This document shows positions 42,786 to 50,511 of a stretch of DNA of 64,000 nt, one piece after another. Under the pieces are notes generated by a model. It was not told where the DNA came from, searched no databases, and saw only the letters and a program-made list of their open reading frames with translations. The number at the start of each line of letters is the position of its first letter. The first letter of the stretch is position 1. The stretch lies in NCBI GenBank assembly GCA_027339635.1, contig DAHWNZ010000005.1, positions 16,377 to 80,376 on the forward strand, in the 5' to 3' direction. A program made the position numbers and the translations under genes. This stretch comes from AG-12 sp027339635 (GTDB taxonomy: Bacteria; Chloroflexota; Dormibacteria; Aeolococcales; Bog-877).

Positions 42786-44129
42786 GTGGCGGGACAATTC
42801 GCTCTGCGCGCCCCGGATGGGGCCACCGTGACCCTTGACCGCTTTCCGATCCTGCTGGGACGGACCACACCGGGCGGAGTGATCCCCGACGTGGACGTGA
42901 GCCACCTGGACCCTCAGGAGGGTGTCGACAACCGTCACTGCGAGCTGTACCTCGCCGACGGCGGCGTCGAGGTGCGCGACCTGGGCGGGGTCAGTGGAAC
43001 CTGGGTTGACGGGCAGCGGCTCCCGCCAGGTGGCCAGCGCGTGCTGCCGGTCGGGGGCAGCCTGCGCGTCGCTGGGGTGCATCTGACGCTGATACCGGCG
43101 CCCGGACGACACCTTGGTGGGGAGCCAGCAATGTCGCTCACCCCCATGGTCGGGGACTGGCGGGACTCTCTCGGCTCTCGAGGGGTGCCACCGCCCCCCT
43201 CTTCCAGCGGGGCGGTGGAGGACGCTGTGCCCGCGCCGAGGTTGCGCTCGCCTCTGGACTTGACAGGCGCACCGGCCACCATGCGCGCGGCGCTGGCAGG
43301 TGGGGCTGACGCGGTTCGCATGGTGGAGGGGTCGCCTCTGCAGGTGCGCCGCCTGGGTGAGACCACCGCGGAGGGGGAGCCATTGTCTCAAGGGGTCCTG
43401 GACGACGCGCTTGGCGCCGTCAGGCGGGTCCTGGGCCGTCCCGAGGACGCCCGGTCCGGTTGGGGCTATGCCGGTGACCTTGAGATTGACTTCGTGGACC
43501 GGCCGATCGCCTCGCGAGCAAGCCTGGGGGCAGTGGTGGTCTCGCCCCCGGACGCCGATGCCGGTGTTCTGGAGCGGGCCGCCGCCTGGGTGGAAGCGGG
43601 TGGGACCCTGCTGGTGGCCGGCCGTCGCCCGGAGGTCGTTCTGAGGCTACTTGGTGCATACCTGGTGAGGTCGGGCACCCGGCCTCGCATCTTGGCGTCA
43701 AGGGACTCATCCTGGGCTTCTCCCGGCTGGGTTGCGATCTCGCCAGGGTCGCCGGACGGGCTCTCGGTGGCCCTTGAAGGTGATCCGCTGGTTGCGGTGG
43801 AGCCGCAGGCGGCGGAGTTGGAGCGAATCCTGGCGTGCATCCCAAGGCTGGCCGGCGGCACCATCCTGGCGGTCGAGGCGGCCTCCCCGGAGGCCGCCCT
43901 GGAACACTGTGCTAGGTCGTCGCCAAGGGAGTGGCTCGACTCGAGCATCCCCAATACAGCGGAGAGGGCCGCCGAGGTGGTTCAGCCACCCCAGGGGGGT
44001 CCACTGCGGATCGAGCTGGCGAGGCGGCTCCGCCGTGTTGTGTCCTGGGCTTCCGGAACGGTGGAGTTTCAGGACGTATCGTTCGACCCCACCTTGGGTG
44101 GGTGGGTGCTGGTCCCCTCCGGGGCCTGA
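42786..44129 (+). CDS. FHA-domain protein with degenerate CpaF-like ATPase region
   Basis: 447 residues. An N-terminal FHA domain (about 1-110) has the phosphothreonine-binding pattern NRHCELYL and GTWVDGQRL. The remainder (about 165-440) follows the T2SS/CpaF ATPase layout: ADAVRMVEGSPLQVRRLG like the N-domain, then VEAGGTLLVAGRRPEVVLRL where Walker A should be, and GGTILAVEAASPEAALEHC where the Asp-box/ATP-binding C-region should be. The Walker A lysine and serine/threonine are missing, so ATP hydrolysis is unlikely. A scaffold that reads Thr-phosphorylation at a pilus or secretion machine is a possible role. Starts GTG 42786, 29 bases after etfA. Confidence 0.6.
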   Translation: MAGQFALRAPDGATVTLDRFPILLGRTTPGGVIPDVDVSHLDPQEGVDNRHCELYLADGGVEVRDLGGVSGTWVDGQRLPPGGQRVLPVGGSLRVAGVHLTLIPAPGRHLGGEPAMSLTPMVGDWRDSLGSRGVPPPPSSSGAVEDAVPAPRLRSPLDLTGAPATMRAALAGGADAVRMVEGSPLQVRRLGETTAEGEPLSQGVLDDALGAVRRVLGRPEDARSGWGYAGDLEIDFVDRPIASRASLGAVVVSPPDADAGVLERAAAWVEAGGTLLVAGRRPEVVLRLLGAYLVRSGTRPRILASRDSSWASPGWVAISPGSPDGLSVALEGDPLVAVEPQAAELERILACIPRLAGGTILAVEAASPEAALEHCARSSPREWLDSSIPNTAERAAEVVQPPQGGPLRIELARRLRRVVSWASGTVEFQDVSFDPTLGGWVLVPSGA

Positions 44130-44135
44130 GCCGCC

Positions 44136-44306
44136 TTGGCCAACTCGAAGCTCCCCTCGCCAACCTCAGGGCCATCGGTCGCCAGCTACATCGTCCTCTG
44201 CCTGGTGGCCGGGGTCGTCCTCATCGCCGTCGTCTATTTCCTGGGCCTCACCCTGCAGGGAGCGGGGGCAGCGTTTCGCGCCGCGCTGGGGCTGCGGCCC
44301 GCGTAG
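44136..44306 (+). CDS. Small single-pass membrane protein
   Basis: Possibly 56 residues from TTG 44136 to TAG 44306. It has a polar Ser/Pro start, one hydrophobic helix (IVLCLVAGVVLIAVVYFLG) and a short GLRPA end. The frame is the same as that of the FHA gene, whose TGA stop lies six bases upstream (44127-44129). So it is either a separate small gene or what would be made if that TGA were read through. No good ribosome-binding site is visible. Confidence 0.4.
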   Translation: MANSKLPSPTSGPSVASYIVLCLVAGVVLIAVVYFLGLTLQGAGAAFRAALGLRPA

Positions 44307-44333
44307 TCTCCTGGAACCGCGCACAATTGCACC

Positions 44334-44990
44334 ATGCCGGTGCTGTTGCTGAATGCTTCCATGCAGCCCCTTAACGTGATCAGCCGCCGCCGGCTGGTGG
44401 TGCTACTGACCAAGGAGAAGGTGGCCTTCTTCGACGAAGAGGTCCGCTCTCTGGTGGAACGCGAACTGGAGCAACGTCGGCTGGGCGAAGGGGTGCTGGT
44501 GGTCCGCCTGCTTCGCAATGTCGCGGTGCCACGTCGCATGATCCGTGCCAATCGCCGCAACCTGCTGCTGCGCGACGGCCACACCTGTCAATACTGCGGG
44601 CTGAGGGCCGGGCCGGTCGACCTCACGATTGACCATGTCGTGCCTGTATCGCGGGGTGGCAGCCCGAACAGCTGGGAGAACCAGGTCGTCGCCTGCAAAC
44701 GATGCAACGGACGCAAGGCTAACCACCTGCCCGACGAGGTGCATCTCCGCCTCGCCCGGCCGCCCAAGCCGGTTGTTCAAGAGTATGCGCACCTCCTCCT
44801 ATTGCGGCACCCGGAGGTCCGCACCGCGTATGAGCAGCTGCTGAGCTCCGTGCTTCCCGGCCAGGGTTTGACCCCAGACCTTGGCACCCGGGCAGCCGTT
44901 CTCGGACGCGGCCCCACGCCGCATCGCCGTGCGGCCTCACTCTTGGGCGCACCCGATAACGTGGCCCCGACGCGCGGTACAAACCAGTAG
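44334..44990 (+). CDS. HNH endonuclease
   Basis: 218 residues. N-terminal part begins MPVLLLNASMQPLNV, the usual start of this HNH family. The zinc/HNH region is CQYCGLRAGPVDLTIDHVVP (H-x on the D-H, C-x2-C) and NQVVACKRCNGRKANH, with conserved NH-like ends. The DIDHV/PxSRGG stretch holds the catalytic His. Nicking or cutting activity on DNA is likely but its target is unknown. Ends 193 bases before the RapZ-like gene on the other strand. Confidence 0.9.
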   Translation: MPVLLLNASMQPLNVISRRRLVVLLTKEKVAFFDEEVRSLVERELEQRRLGEGVLVVRLLRNVAVPRRMIRANRRNLLLRDGHTCQYCGLRAGPVDLTIDHVVPVSRGGSPNSWENQVVACKRCNGRKANHLPDEVHLRLARPPKPVVQEYAHLLLLRHPEVRTAYEQLLSSVLPGQGLTPDLGTRAAVLGRGPTPHRRAASLLGAPDNVAPTRGTNQ

Positions 44991-45183
44991 TCAGAGCGCC
45001 AGCTGGATCGAGCGTACGAGCCAGGGTGACCATGGTCATGGGACGATCCTTCTTTGGTCGTCCTAGTTCGTGCCAGGAGGTGTCTCGACGAGGGGCCCGG
45101 ACTCCGGGTGCCCCCGCACCCGACCATCAAGAGGTCACGGACTGGCCGCGTGTCCTACCCGTCCCAGGACACGCGGGTGACCC

Positions 45184-45936
45184 TCAGCCGAGCTCCGTTG
45201 GAAGATGCCGCGGAGGTGACTCCAGATGCCGTGCCGTGGCCCGCCCGGAGCCGTTGATGCGGTCCGCAAGTTCGGCTGCGACCGCAACTGAGCGGTGCTG
45301 GCCGCCGGTACATCCGACCGCGACCCTGAGCACCGAACGCTGCTGTGCCAGGTACAGCCCCACCAGGTCCAGAAGTATGAGTAGGAACCCATCGATCAGG
45401 CGCCGAGCCGCTGGATCGCTCATCACGTGATCCCTGACAACAGGGTCGAGGCCGCTTCGCTCCCGCATCCCCGGTATCCAGTAGGGGCTGTCCAAGAAGC
45501 GGGTGTCGAGGACCCAGTCCGCTTCGGCGGGCAGCCCATCCCGGAAGGCGAAGGTGAAGCAGTCGATCCGCATCATCGGTCGATCGCGCCAGTCGTCCAG
45601 CAGTTGGCTCAGGTACGCTCTCGCGTCGCGGCCCAGCCCCGGCAGCTGTCGATGGGGCAGCCGTGTCGGGCGCAGTAGAGCAGGACCCTGCGGTTCGCCG
45701 ACCTGCAGGAGCCAATAGCGCACGTTCTGATCGTCAAGCAGCCGCCCCCAGGTGGGATTGTGGGTCTCGCTGACAACTAGGACCAGGTCGGGGTGACCGC
45801 GTCGCGCCGAGACCACCTTCCTGGCAACCTCAACCGGCTCCGCGCTGAATCGACCGACGCTGAAACCACAACCCTCGGCCAGCCCCTCCAAGTCTTCTCG
45901 GAAGCGTTCCTCAGTCAAGATCAGGACCAGAGCCAC
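45184..45936 (-). CDS. RapZ C-terminal-domain protein with atypical N-terminus
   Basis: About 250 residues from GTG 45936; the frame opens at 46101 but the extra part is low-complexity. The C-terminal 130 residues carry the RapZ sensory/RNA-binding domain hallmarks: FRDGLPAEADWVLDTRFLDS, SGLDPVVRDHVM and the glycine-rich VGCTGGQHRSVA. RapZ normally begins with a P-loop ATPase domain (GxSGxGKS), which is absent; the first 110 residues (ALVLILTEERFREDLEGL onward) look like a different small alpha/beta domain. In E. coli RapZ controls glucosamine-6-phosphate synthesis through sRNAs. Here the role is open. Confidence 0.7.
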   Translation of the reverse strand: MALVLILTEERFREDLEGLAEGCGFSVGRFSAEPVEVARKVVSARRGHPDLVLVVSETHNPTWGRLLDDQNVRYWLLQVGEPQGPALLRPTRLPHRQLPGLGRDARAYLSQLLDDWRDRPMMRIDCFTFAFRDGLPAEADWVLDTRFLDSPYWIPGMRERSGLDPVVRDHVMSDPAARRLIDGFLLILLDLVGLYLAQQRSVLRVAVGCTGGQHRSVAVAAELADRINGSGRATARHLESPPRHLPTELG

Positions 45937-46239
45937 ATTCGCACCTCGAGTTTTCGGTACTGCGGTCCGACGTCCGCCCCAGCCCGAACTACTACCAGCC
46001 GCGGCGGTGCCGGTTTGTCCATTCTGGCGGGTCCGGTGAAGCCGAGGCAGGAACGCCAGAATGCTGGAGAACTCCGAACTGGCGCGACGCCGACGGCCCA
46101 CTCGTCCCCAAGGACAGGGTGGTCAAGGCGGGACCCATTCCCGGGCTATAGGGGCGAAGGTGCAGAGACTCGAAAAGCGCTCTGTCGCTCGGGCCGCCGA
46201 GCCGTGCCGATGGGAATCCCCTTTCGACGACTGCGACGG
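45937..46239. other. Intergenic gap with a 9-bp inverted repeat
   Basis: 303 bases between the RapZ-like gene and galK, both on the minus strand. A perfect inverted repeat, ATTCTGGCG at 46021-46029 and CGCCAGAAT at 46054-46062, could form a hairpin with a 24-base loop or be a binding site. No gene is supported. Confidence 0.4.
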
Positions 46240-47319
46240 TCAGGAGGCCTCGTCGGCGACAACGTCAACGAACGCTCCGCGGCTGGGCGTGACGATCCAG
46301 GCGGGACCTGGGAATATGCCCGCCTCTTGGCAGCGTGCAAATGCTCCCGAATCCGCAACCGCAACCACGCACCCGCCAAAGCCGCCCCCGGTCAGGCGGG
46401 CGCCGCGGACCCCCTGTTGGGAGTTGACCCGTTCCACCAGCCGATCGATCGGCACTGTGGACGCGCCGAAGTCAGACGCATAGCTGGTCTGCCCTTCATT
46501 GAGCAGGGCACCCAGCTCCGCCAGGTCCCCTCGGCGCAGGGCTTCGGCGGCGGCCACGACTCGGGCATTCTCCGTAATCACGTGGCGTGCCCGGCGCCGC
46601 ACGATCGGGTCGCTGATGCCTCGGAGATCCGACAGCCGCGCACTCCTCAGGGGACCGATCTCCGCCATTGCCAACTCGAGCTCCCGGCGTCGCTGGCCGT
46701 AGGGCGACGAGTTGAGCCGCCTTCTCTGCCCTGAGTCCACCACGAAGATCTCAGCCTGCTCAGGCACCGGCACCTCCTCCCACGATTCCGACTGGAAGTC
46801 GATCAGGAGCGCCCTCCCTTTGACTCCGGCCAGCGATGTCAGCTGATCCAGAATGCCGCAGGGCGTTCCCGTCGCGGCATGTTCAGCGTCACGGCACAGG
46901 CGCGCCAATGGCAGGGGCTCTGGTTCGGCCCCGAGGGCAAGGGCCAAAGCGACCTCGAATGCGGCGCTGGAGGAAAGTCCGGAGGCTACTGGGATGGAGG
47001 AGCGAGTCACCGCGCGACCGGGCCGGCGAGCGCCCACAGCCGCGAAGACGGCGGCCGCCAGCCGTCCCCACTCCGGCGACATGCCGGCGAGTGAAGCCGG
47101 GTCCAGCGAAGCGTCGCCGATGGCGAATCGAGCCAACCCTGGCTCCCGATCCGAGGTGAGGGTGAATTCGCCACCTTCTCCTGCACTGGGGGAAGAGGTG
47201 ATGCGGATGGACACATCCCTGTCGATCGCCATGGGAAGAGCCAGCCCGCCGCTGTAGTCGGTGTGGTCTCCGATCAGGTTCACACGACCCGGGGCGCGCG
47301 CCACCACGATCGTGGTCAT
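46240..47319 (-). CDS. galK: Galactokinase
   Basis: 359 residues, GHMP-kinase family. The galactokinase signature PGRVNLIGDHTDYSGGLALP is at residues 10-29, the ATP-binding PVASGLSSSAAFEV follows at about 112, and the third motif GGGFGGCVVA is near the C-terminus. It phosphorylates galactose at C1. The other Leloir genes (galE, galT) are not in the window. Start ATG 47319. Confidence 0.93.
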   Translation of the reverse strand: MTTIVVARAPGRVNLIGDHTDYSGGLALPMAIDRDVSIRITSSPSAGEGGEFTLTSDREPGLARFAIGDASLDPASLAGMSPEWGRLAAAVFAAVGARRPGRAVTRSSIPVASGLSSSAAFEVALALALGAEPEPLPLARLCRDAEHAATGTPCGILDQLTSLAGVKGRALLIDFQSESWEEVPVPEQAEIFVVDSGQRRRLNSSPYGQRRRELELAMAEIGPLRSARLSDLRGISDPIVRRRARHVITENARVVAAAEALRRGDLAELGALLNEGQTSYASDFGASTVPIDRLVERVNSQQGVRGARLTGGGFGGCVVAVADSGAFARCQEAGIFPGPAWIVTPSRGAFVDVVADEAS

Positions 47320-48028
47320 GGGGCCGTGGCAACCACGCCGCGGGGAGTGCGTGTCACCTCCCGCGAGGCCGGACGCACTGGATCCAGTCCCTCACGTGGT
47401 CCAGCCCGTCGGGGTGATGTGCCCGGCCATGTCATGCGTCGTTGTCAATGTTGCACCATCTGCGCTCTGGGGTGCCACGACGCCGCGTGTCAGTGAAATT
47501 TGAAGGACCAATGTCAGTCCGCCGGCTGGGGCCACGAGGTCTTGTCATCAGTCCCCTGCGGCCCGGCCCCGCCGCCGCGTCCGCCGTGCGCTCGGCGGGC
47601 TTCGCAGCGCCACCGCAGAAATTGCACGTCGAGCGCCCGAGAGGCGTGAAGAGACGCTGCCATGGGGTCACCTGGGCCGGGCGTTCCTTCCGACCCGGAG
47701 CGGCCGTCAGCGGTGGGTAACCACTGCCGAGGGGATCTCCCAGCTAGCGCAAGCTGGCAGTGTCACCTTCCTGCACGCAAAGGAGTGGGATACGATCAGC
47801 GCCGCCGACTCGGGGGCTGGCCGACTTTGGATCTTCCTCGAGACGGAGTCCCTTCGCGAGCCGCGGCGGTACAGCCTCTTCGCGGGCCCAAGGGCCGCTG
47901 CGAGGAGCGGAACCTCCCGATCGTCGCCGACTTGCCGACTGGAGAACCGGTCCGACCATCGGCACGGACGCCGCCCTTGCACCTGGGGACGGTTAGGGCT
48001 AGATGATCGACCCTGGTGTGGGTCTCGT
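47320..48028. other. Intergenic gap, no gene recognised
   Basis: 709 bases, the longest tRNA-free gap in the window. Open frames on both strands lack ribosome-binding sites and family resemblance. One plus-strand frame (about 47642-48109) has no start codon and carries a peptide stretch VTTAEGISQLAQAG that looks coding but matches nothing I can name, so it may be a decayed gene. Confidence 0.4.
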
Positions 48029-48814
48029 TCAGGGGCGGAGAGGGGCCGCGTCGCCGAGGCCAGCCTCTACCTTCACTCTTTCCCCTGGCGACGTGATCCG
48101 GACAGGTGAACCCGGGGCCAGGCGCCTCGCCGCCTCTACCAGGTGTAGGGGATCTCGATCTCCATGGGCCAGCAGCCTATCTCCGAGCCAGCCTCCCGTG
48201 AATGCGTAGTGGTGCGGGATGGTCAGGCCGGGACGCAGGACCGCCGTTAGCTCAGCCGCCTGTTCGGCATTCATCACCACCTGCCGATTGAGCTGGGGGC
48301 GGATCCGAAGCCCGTTGGTGGGGAGCAGGCTCAGGTCGAAGCGGGGGAATCGATCCGGAAGGGTCAGCAAATCTGGGATCAGCATCGTGTCTCCCGCGAA
48401 GTACACGCTTCGATCCCCGCCGGATACCACAAAGGTTGCCTCGTACACGCCGTGCTTGCCGGGGGCTGCGGTGACTGTCAAATCTCGGACTGCGGTCGAC
48501 TCCCATGGCTGCAGGGGACGAACGTCGCTGAAGCCTGCCGCTCTGGCCAACGGGGCGACCGGGGGCGCGACGATCAGCGGTACTGTCCGGTCCGGATACG
48601 CTGCCAAGGACTGCAGATCGCAATGGTCGTAGTGGCTGTGGGAGATCAGCACGGCATCCAGGTGGGGCAGCTCTTGGACCCCGAGTGCCAGGGCTTCGCC
48701 CGGGTGGTAAAAGGCCCGCTGTGAGAACCAAGGGTCAGTGAGGACCTTCATGTCCCCAACCTCGACCAGGTGGCAACTGTGCCCTATCCGGGTCACTGCG
48801 AGAGTCTCAGGCAT
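48029..48814 (-). CDS. Metallo-beta-lactamase-fold hydrolase
   Basis: 261 residues from ATG 48814, with AGGAGG 6 bases upstream on the minus strand; the frame opens at 49057 but the extension overlaps the divergent regulator. Metal motif HSHYDHCDLQS, a second His in GKHGVYEATFVV, an Asp in YFAGDTML and a final His in IPHHYAFTGG form the binuclear site of UPF0173/UlaG-like enzymes. Substrate unknown. Divergent from the TetR gene, with palindromic operators between them, so it is likely under that regulator. Confidence 0.85.
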   Translation of the reverse strand: MPETLAVTRIGHSCHLVEVGDMKVLTDPWFSQRAFYHPGEALALGVQELPHLDAVLISHSHYDHCDLQSLAAYPDRTVPLIVAPPVAPLARAAGFSDVRPLQPWESTAVRDLTVTAAPGKHGVYEATFVVSGGDRSVYFAGDTMLIPDLLTLPDRFPRFDLSLLPTNGLRIRPQLNRQVVMNAEQAAELTAVLRPGLTIPHHYAFTGGWLGDRLLAHGDRDPLHLVEAARRLAPGSPVRITSPGERVKVEAGLGDAAPLRP

Positions 48815-48833
48815 GCCGCTCCTCCTCTTAAGT

Positions 48834-48870
48834 AGACACTTGTCTGGTAATAATATACAGACACGTGTAT
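48834..48870. promoter_or_regulatory. Palindromic operators between MBL gene and TetR regulator
   Basis: Two related 12-base palindromes, AGACACTTGTCT (48834-48845) and AGACACGTGTAT (48859-48870), flank an AT-rich spacer TGGTAATAATATAC that would hold the -10 boxes (TAATAT on plus, TATTAT on minus). The second site overlaps the ATG of the regulator. Classic arrangement for TetR autorepression and co-control of the divergent gene. Confidence 0.6.
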
Positions 48871-49489
48871 GGATAGTCAAGGCGGCGGCGCGAAGCGTGG
48901 CCGCACCCGCAACCGCCGCGGTGAGGGCGGACTGCTTCGTTTGGAGCTGATCGAAGCAGCTAGGCGCCTGCTCGAGGACTCTGACTCCGAGGGGGACGTA
49001 ACCCTGCGGGCCGTGACAAGGCTCGCAGGAGTTGCGCCCCAGAGCTTCTACCTCCAATTTGGGACCCTGGAAGAGTTGCTGTATGAGGTCTACCAGCTGG
49101 AATATGGCGAATTGGGCCGGGCCATGGCGCTTGCGGCAGAGAGCCAGCCGGACGCCCGATCACGGCTGCTTGCCGCCTGCCGTTCGTATTGCGATTTCGC
49201 GTCGGCGCATCCGGCCCCCTATCGCGCCATGACGGCGGTGAGAGGTAAGGTCGGACACCGTGCTTGGGAGGGCAGGCCCTTGCCTGGAGCCCCTACGTTC
49301 GAGCTGATCCGCAACCTCACCTCGGCCGCCCTCAAAGATCGGAACCTGGGGTCGGATCCCCACTTGGTCGCAGCCACCGTCTGGGCGTCCCTGCACGGAA
49401 CAGTGACCCTCCGCAGCGCTCGGCCCGCATTTCCTTGGCCGCCCCTCGATCGGATGATCGAGGCGATTGTCGATCACGCCTTGGCGTAG
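48869..49489 (+). CDS. TetR/AcrR-family regulator
   Basis: 206 residues. The N-terminal DNA-binding domain (LRLELIEAARRLLEDSD, then VTLRAVTRLAGVAPQSFYLQF) fits the TetR helix-turn-helix, with the S-F-Y-x-x-F ending typical of it. The C-terminal part with YRAMTAVRG and a WxSLHGTVTL stretch matches the WHG-like ligand-binding domain. Start ATG 48869 lies just 13 bases after a TAATAT -10 candidate, so the mRNA is near leaderless. Likely represses itself and the divergent MBL hydrolase. Confidence 0.85.
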   Translation: MDSQGGGAKRGRTRNRRGEGGLLRLELIEAARRLLEDSDSEGDVTLRAVTRLAGVAPQSFYLQFGTLEELLYEVYQLEYGELGRAMALAAESQPDARSRLLAACRSYCDFASAHPAPYRAMTAVRGKVGHRAWEGRPLPGAPTFELIRNLTSAALKDRNLGSDPHLVAATVWASLHGTVTLRSARPAFPWPPLDRMIEAIVDHALA

Positions 49490-49739
49490 GCCCCCCGGCC
49501 GTCGGCCGATTGGCCGCCCGACTCAATCCGGGCGCCCGATGGTTCCGCGGGAGGTGATCGCCTGCACCCTCCCCGACTGCGGGACCAACAACTTCAGCCG
49601 ACGGCTCGAGCCCCCCACGATGCCAGGAGCTGTCGGCGTCAATGCCAGGTGGGAGTAGGGTGCATGAGCGCTTGGCGGCCGCTAGCGAAGCCCAGCGGTG
49701 ACCATTAGATGGCAAAGCTCCATGGTGAGCGTCCTAGGG

Positions 49740-50310
49740 TCGCGGCGCCATGCTGCACGTAATCGCGGATGCGGTGCTTGACCTGCCCCGCTTTCATCGG
49801 CAGCAGGGGTGGGTCCGATCCAGGGCTTGGATCCGACTCTTCTCGTTGGCACAGGGGCCCATGGCACCTGCGGGTGGGTGCATGCAAACGCCGATCACGT
49901 CGGTGACCTCGGCCCCCAGTTCGAGATCGGTGCTGTATTCGAAGCCCCGCTTGCGGTCCTGCTTGAGGCGTTCCTACCATCAGCTGTCGAGCACTGTGGT
50001 GGCGCTGACCTCGACCCCGCTGGCCACCGGCCGGCTGCTCCAGTGAGGGTGTCCCCCTAAGGGCTGGCTCAGGGTGGCGACGATGATCCCAGCCCGCACC
50101 TCCTCCCCGAGGCTCTTCGGTCGGCGGCGGCCCGGTCGGTAGATCTTCAGGCTGCCCAGGCCCTCGCTTGCCGACAGCATGATGCGACCGCGAGTAACCA
50201 AGTGCTTGGAGAGCGTGTTGCTGCGGGACCAGGTGGTCAGGATCGCGCGGTCTTCATCCGGGACGTCGAGGGCGGGGGCAGGACCGTTGGGTCTGTGACG
50301 AGCATGATCG
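49740..50310 (-). pseudogene. IS630-family transposase remnant
   Basis: Decayed transposase reading on the minus strand in more than one frame with stops. The N-terminal HTH part reads PDEDRAILTTWSRSNTLSKH and RGRIMLSASEG, matching the IS630 start. Next comes LGEEVRAGIIVATLSQPLGG and HWSSRPVASGVEVSATTV, the middle of the helix-turn-helix. After a stop, TDLELGAEVTDVIGV and NEKSRIQALDRTHP match the DDE core's D-E-K-S-Q-I-Q-A block; a frameshift then gives AGQVKHRIRDYVQHGAATL. The copy is broken by stops and frameshifts and ends near 49745. It lies beside tRNA-Ile(TAT). Confidence 0.75.
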
Positions 50311-50375
50311 TCTGGCAGACGACACGCATCCCAATTTCACCCGCCAGGCACTAAGCGCACTCCCCGAAATAAAGA

Positions 50376-50452
50376 TGGTCGGCCCGGTGGGACTTGAACC
50401 CACGACCTGAGCTTTATAAGAGCCCCGCTCTAACCAACTGAGCTACGGGCCG
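50376..50452 (-). tRNA. tRNA-Ile (TAT), unusual isoacceptor
   Basis: Minus strand: acceptor CGGCCCG/CGGGCCG, D arm GCTC...GAGC, anticodon stem GGGCT/AGCTC with loop CTTATAA and anticodon TAT, T arm GTGGG-TTCAAGT-CCCAC, discriminator A, encoded CCA (50378-50376). TAT reads AUA. Most bacteria read AUA with a CAT-anticodon tRNA modified by TilS, so an encoded TAT isoacceptor is uncommon. Confidence 0.9.
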
Positions 50453-50511
50453 GATCTGCCTAGGATAGGACTCCGGAAGTGCCGGGCCAACCGGCCAGAT
50501 ACCATCGGAGG

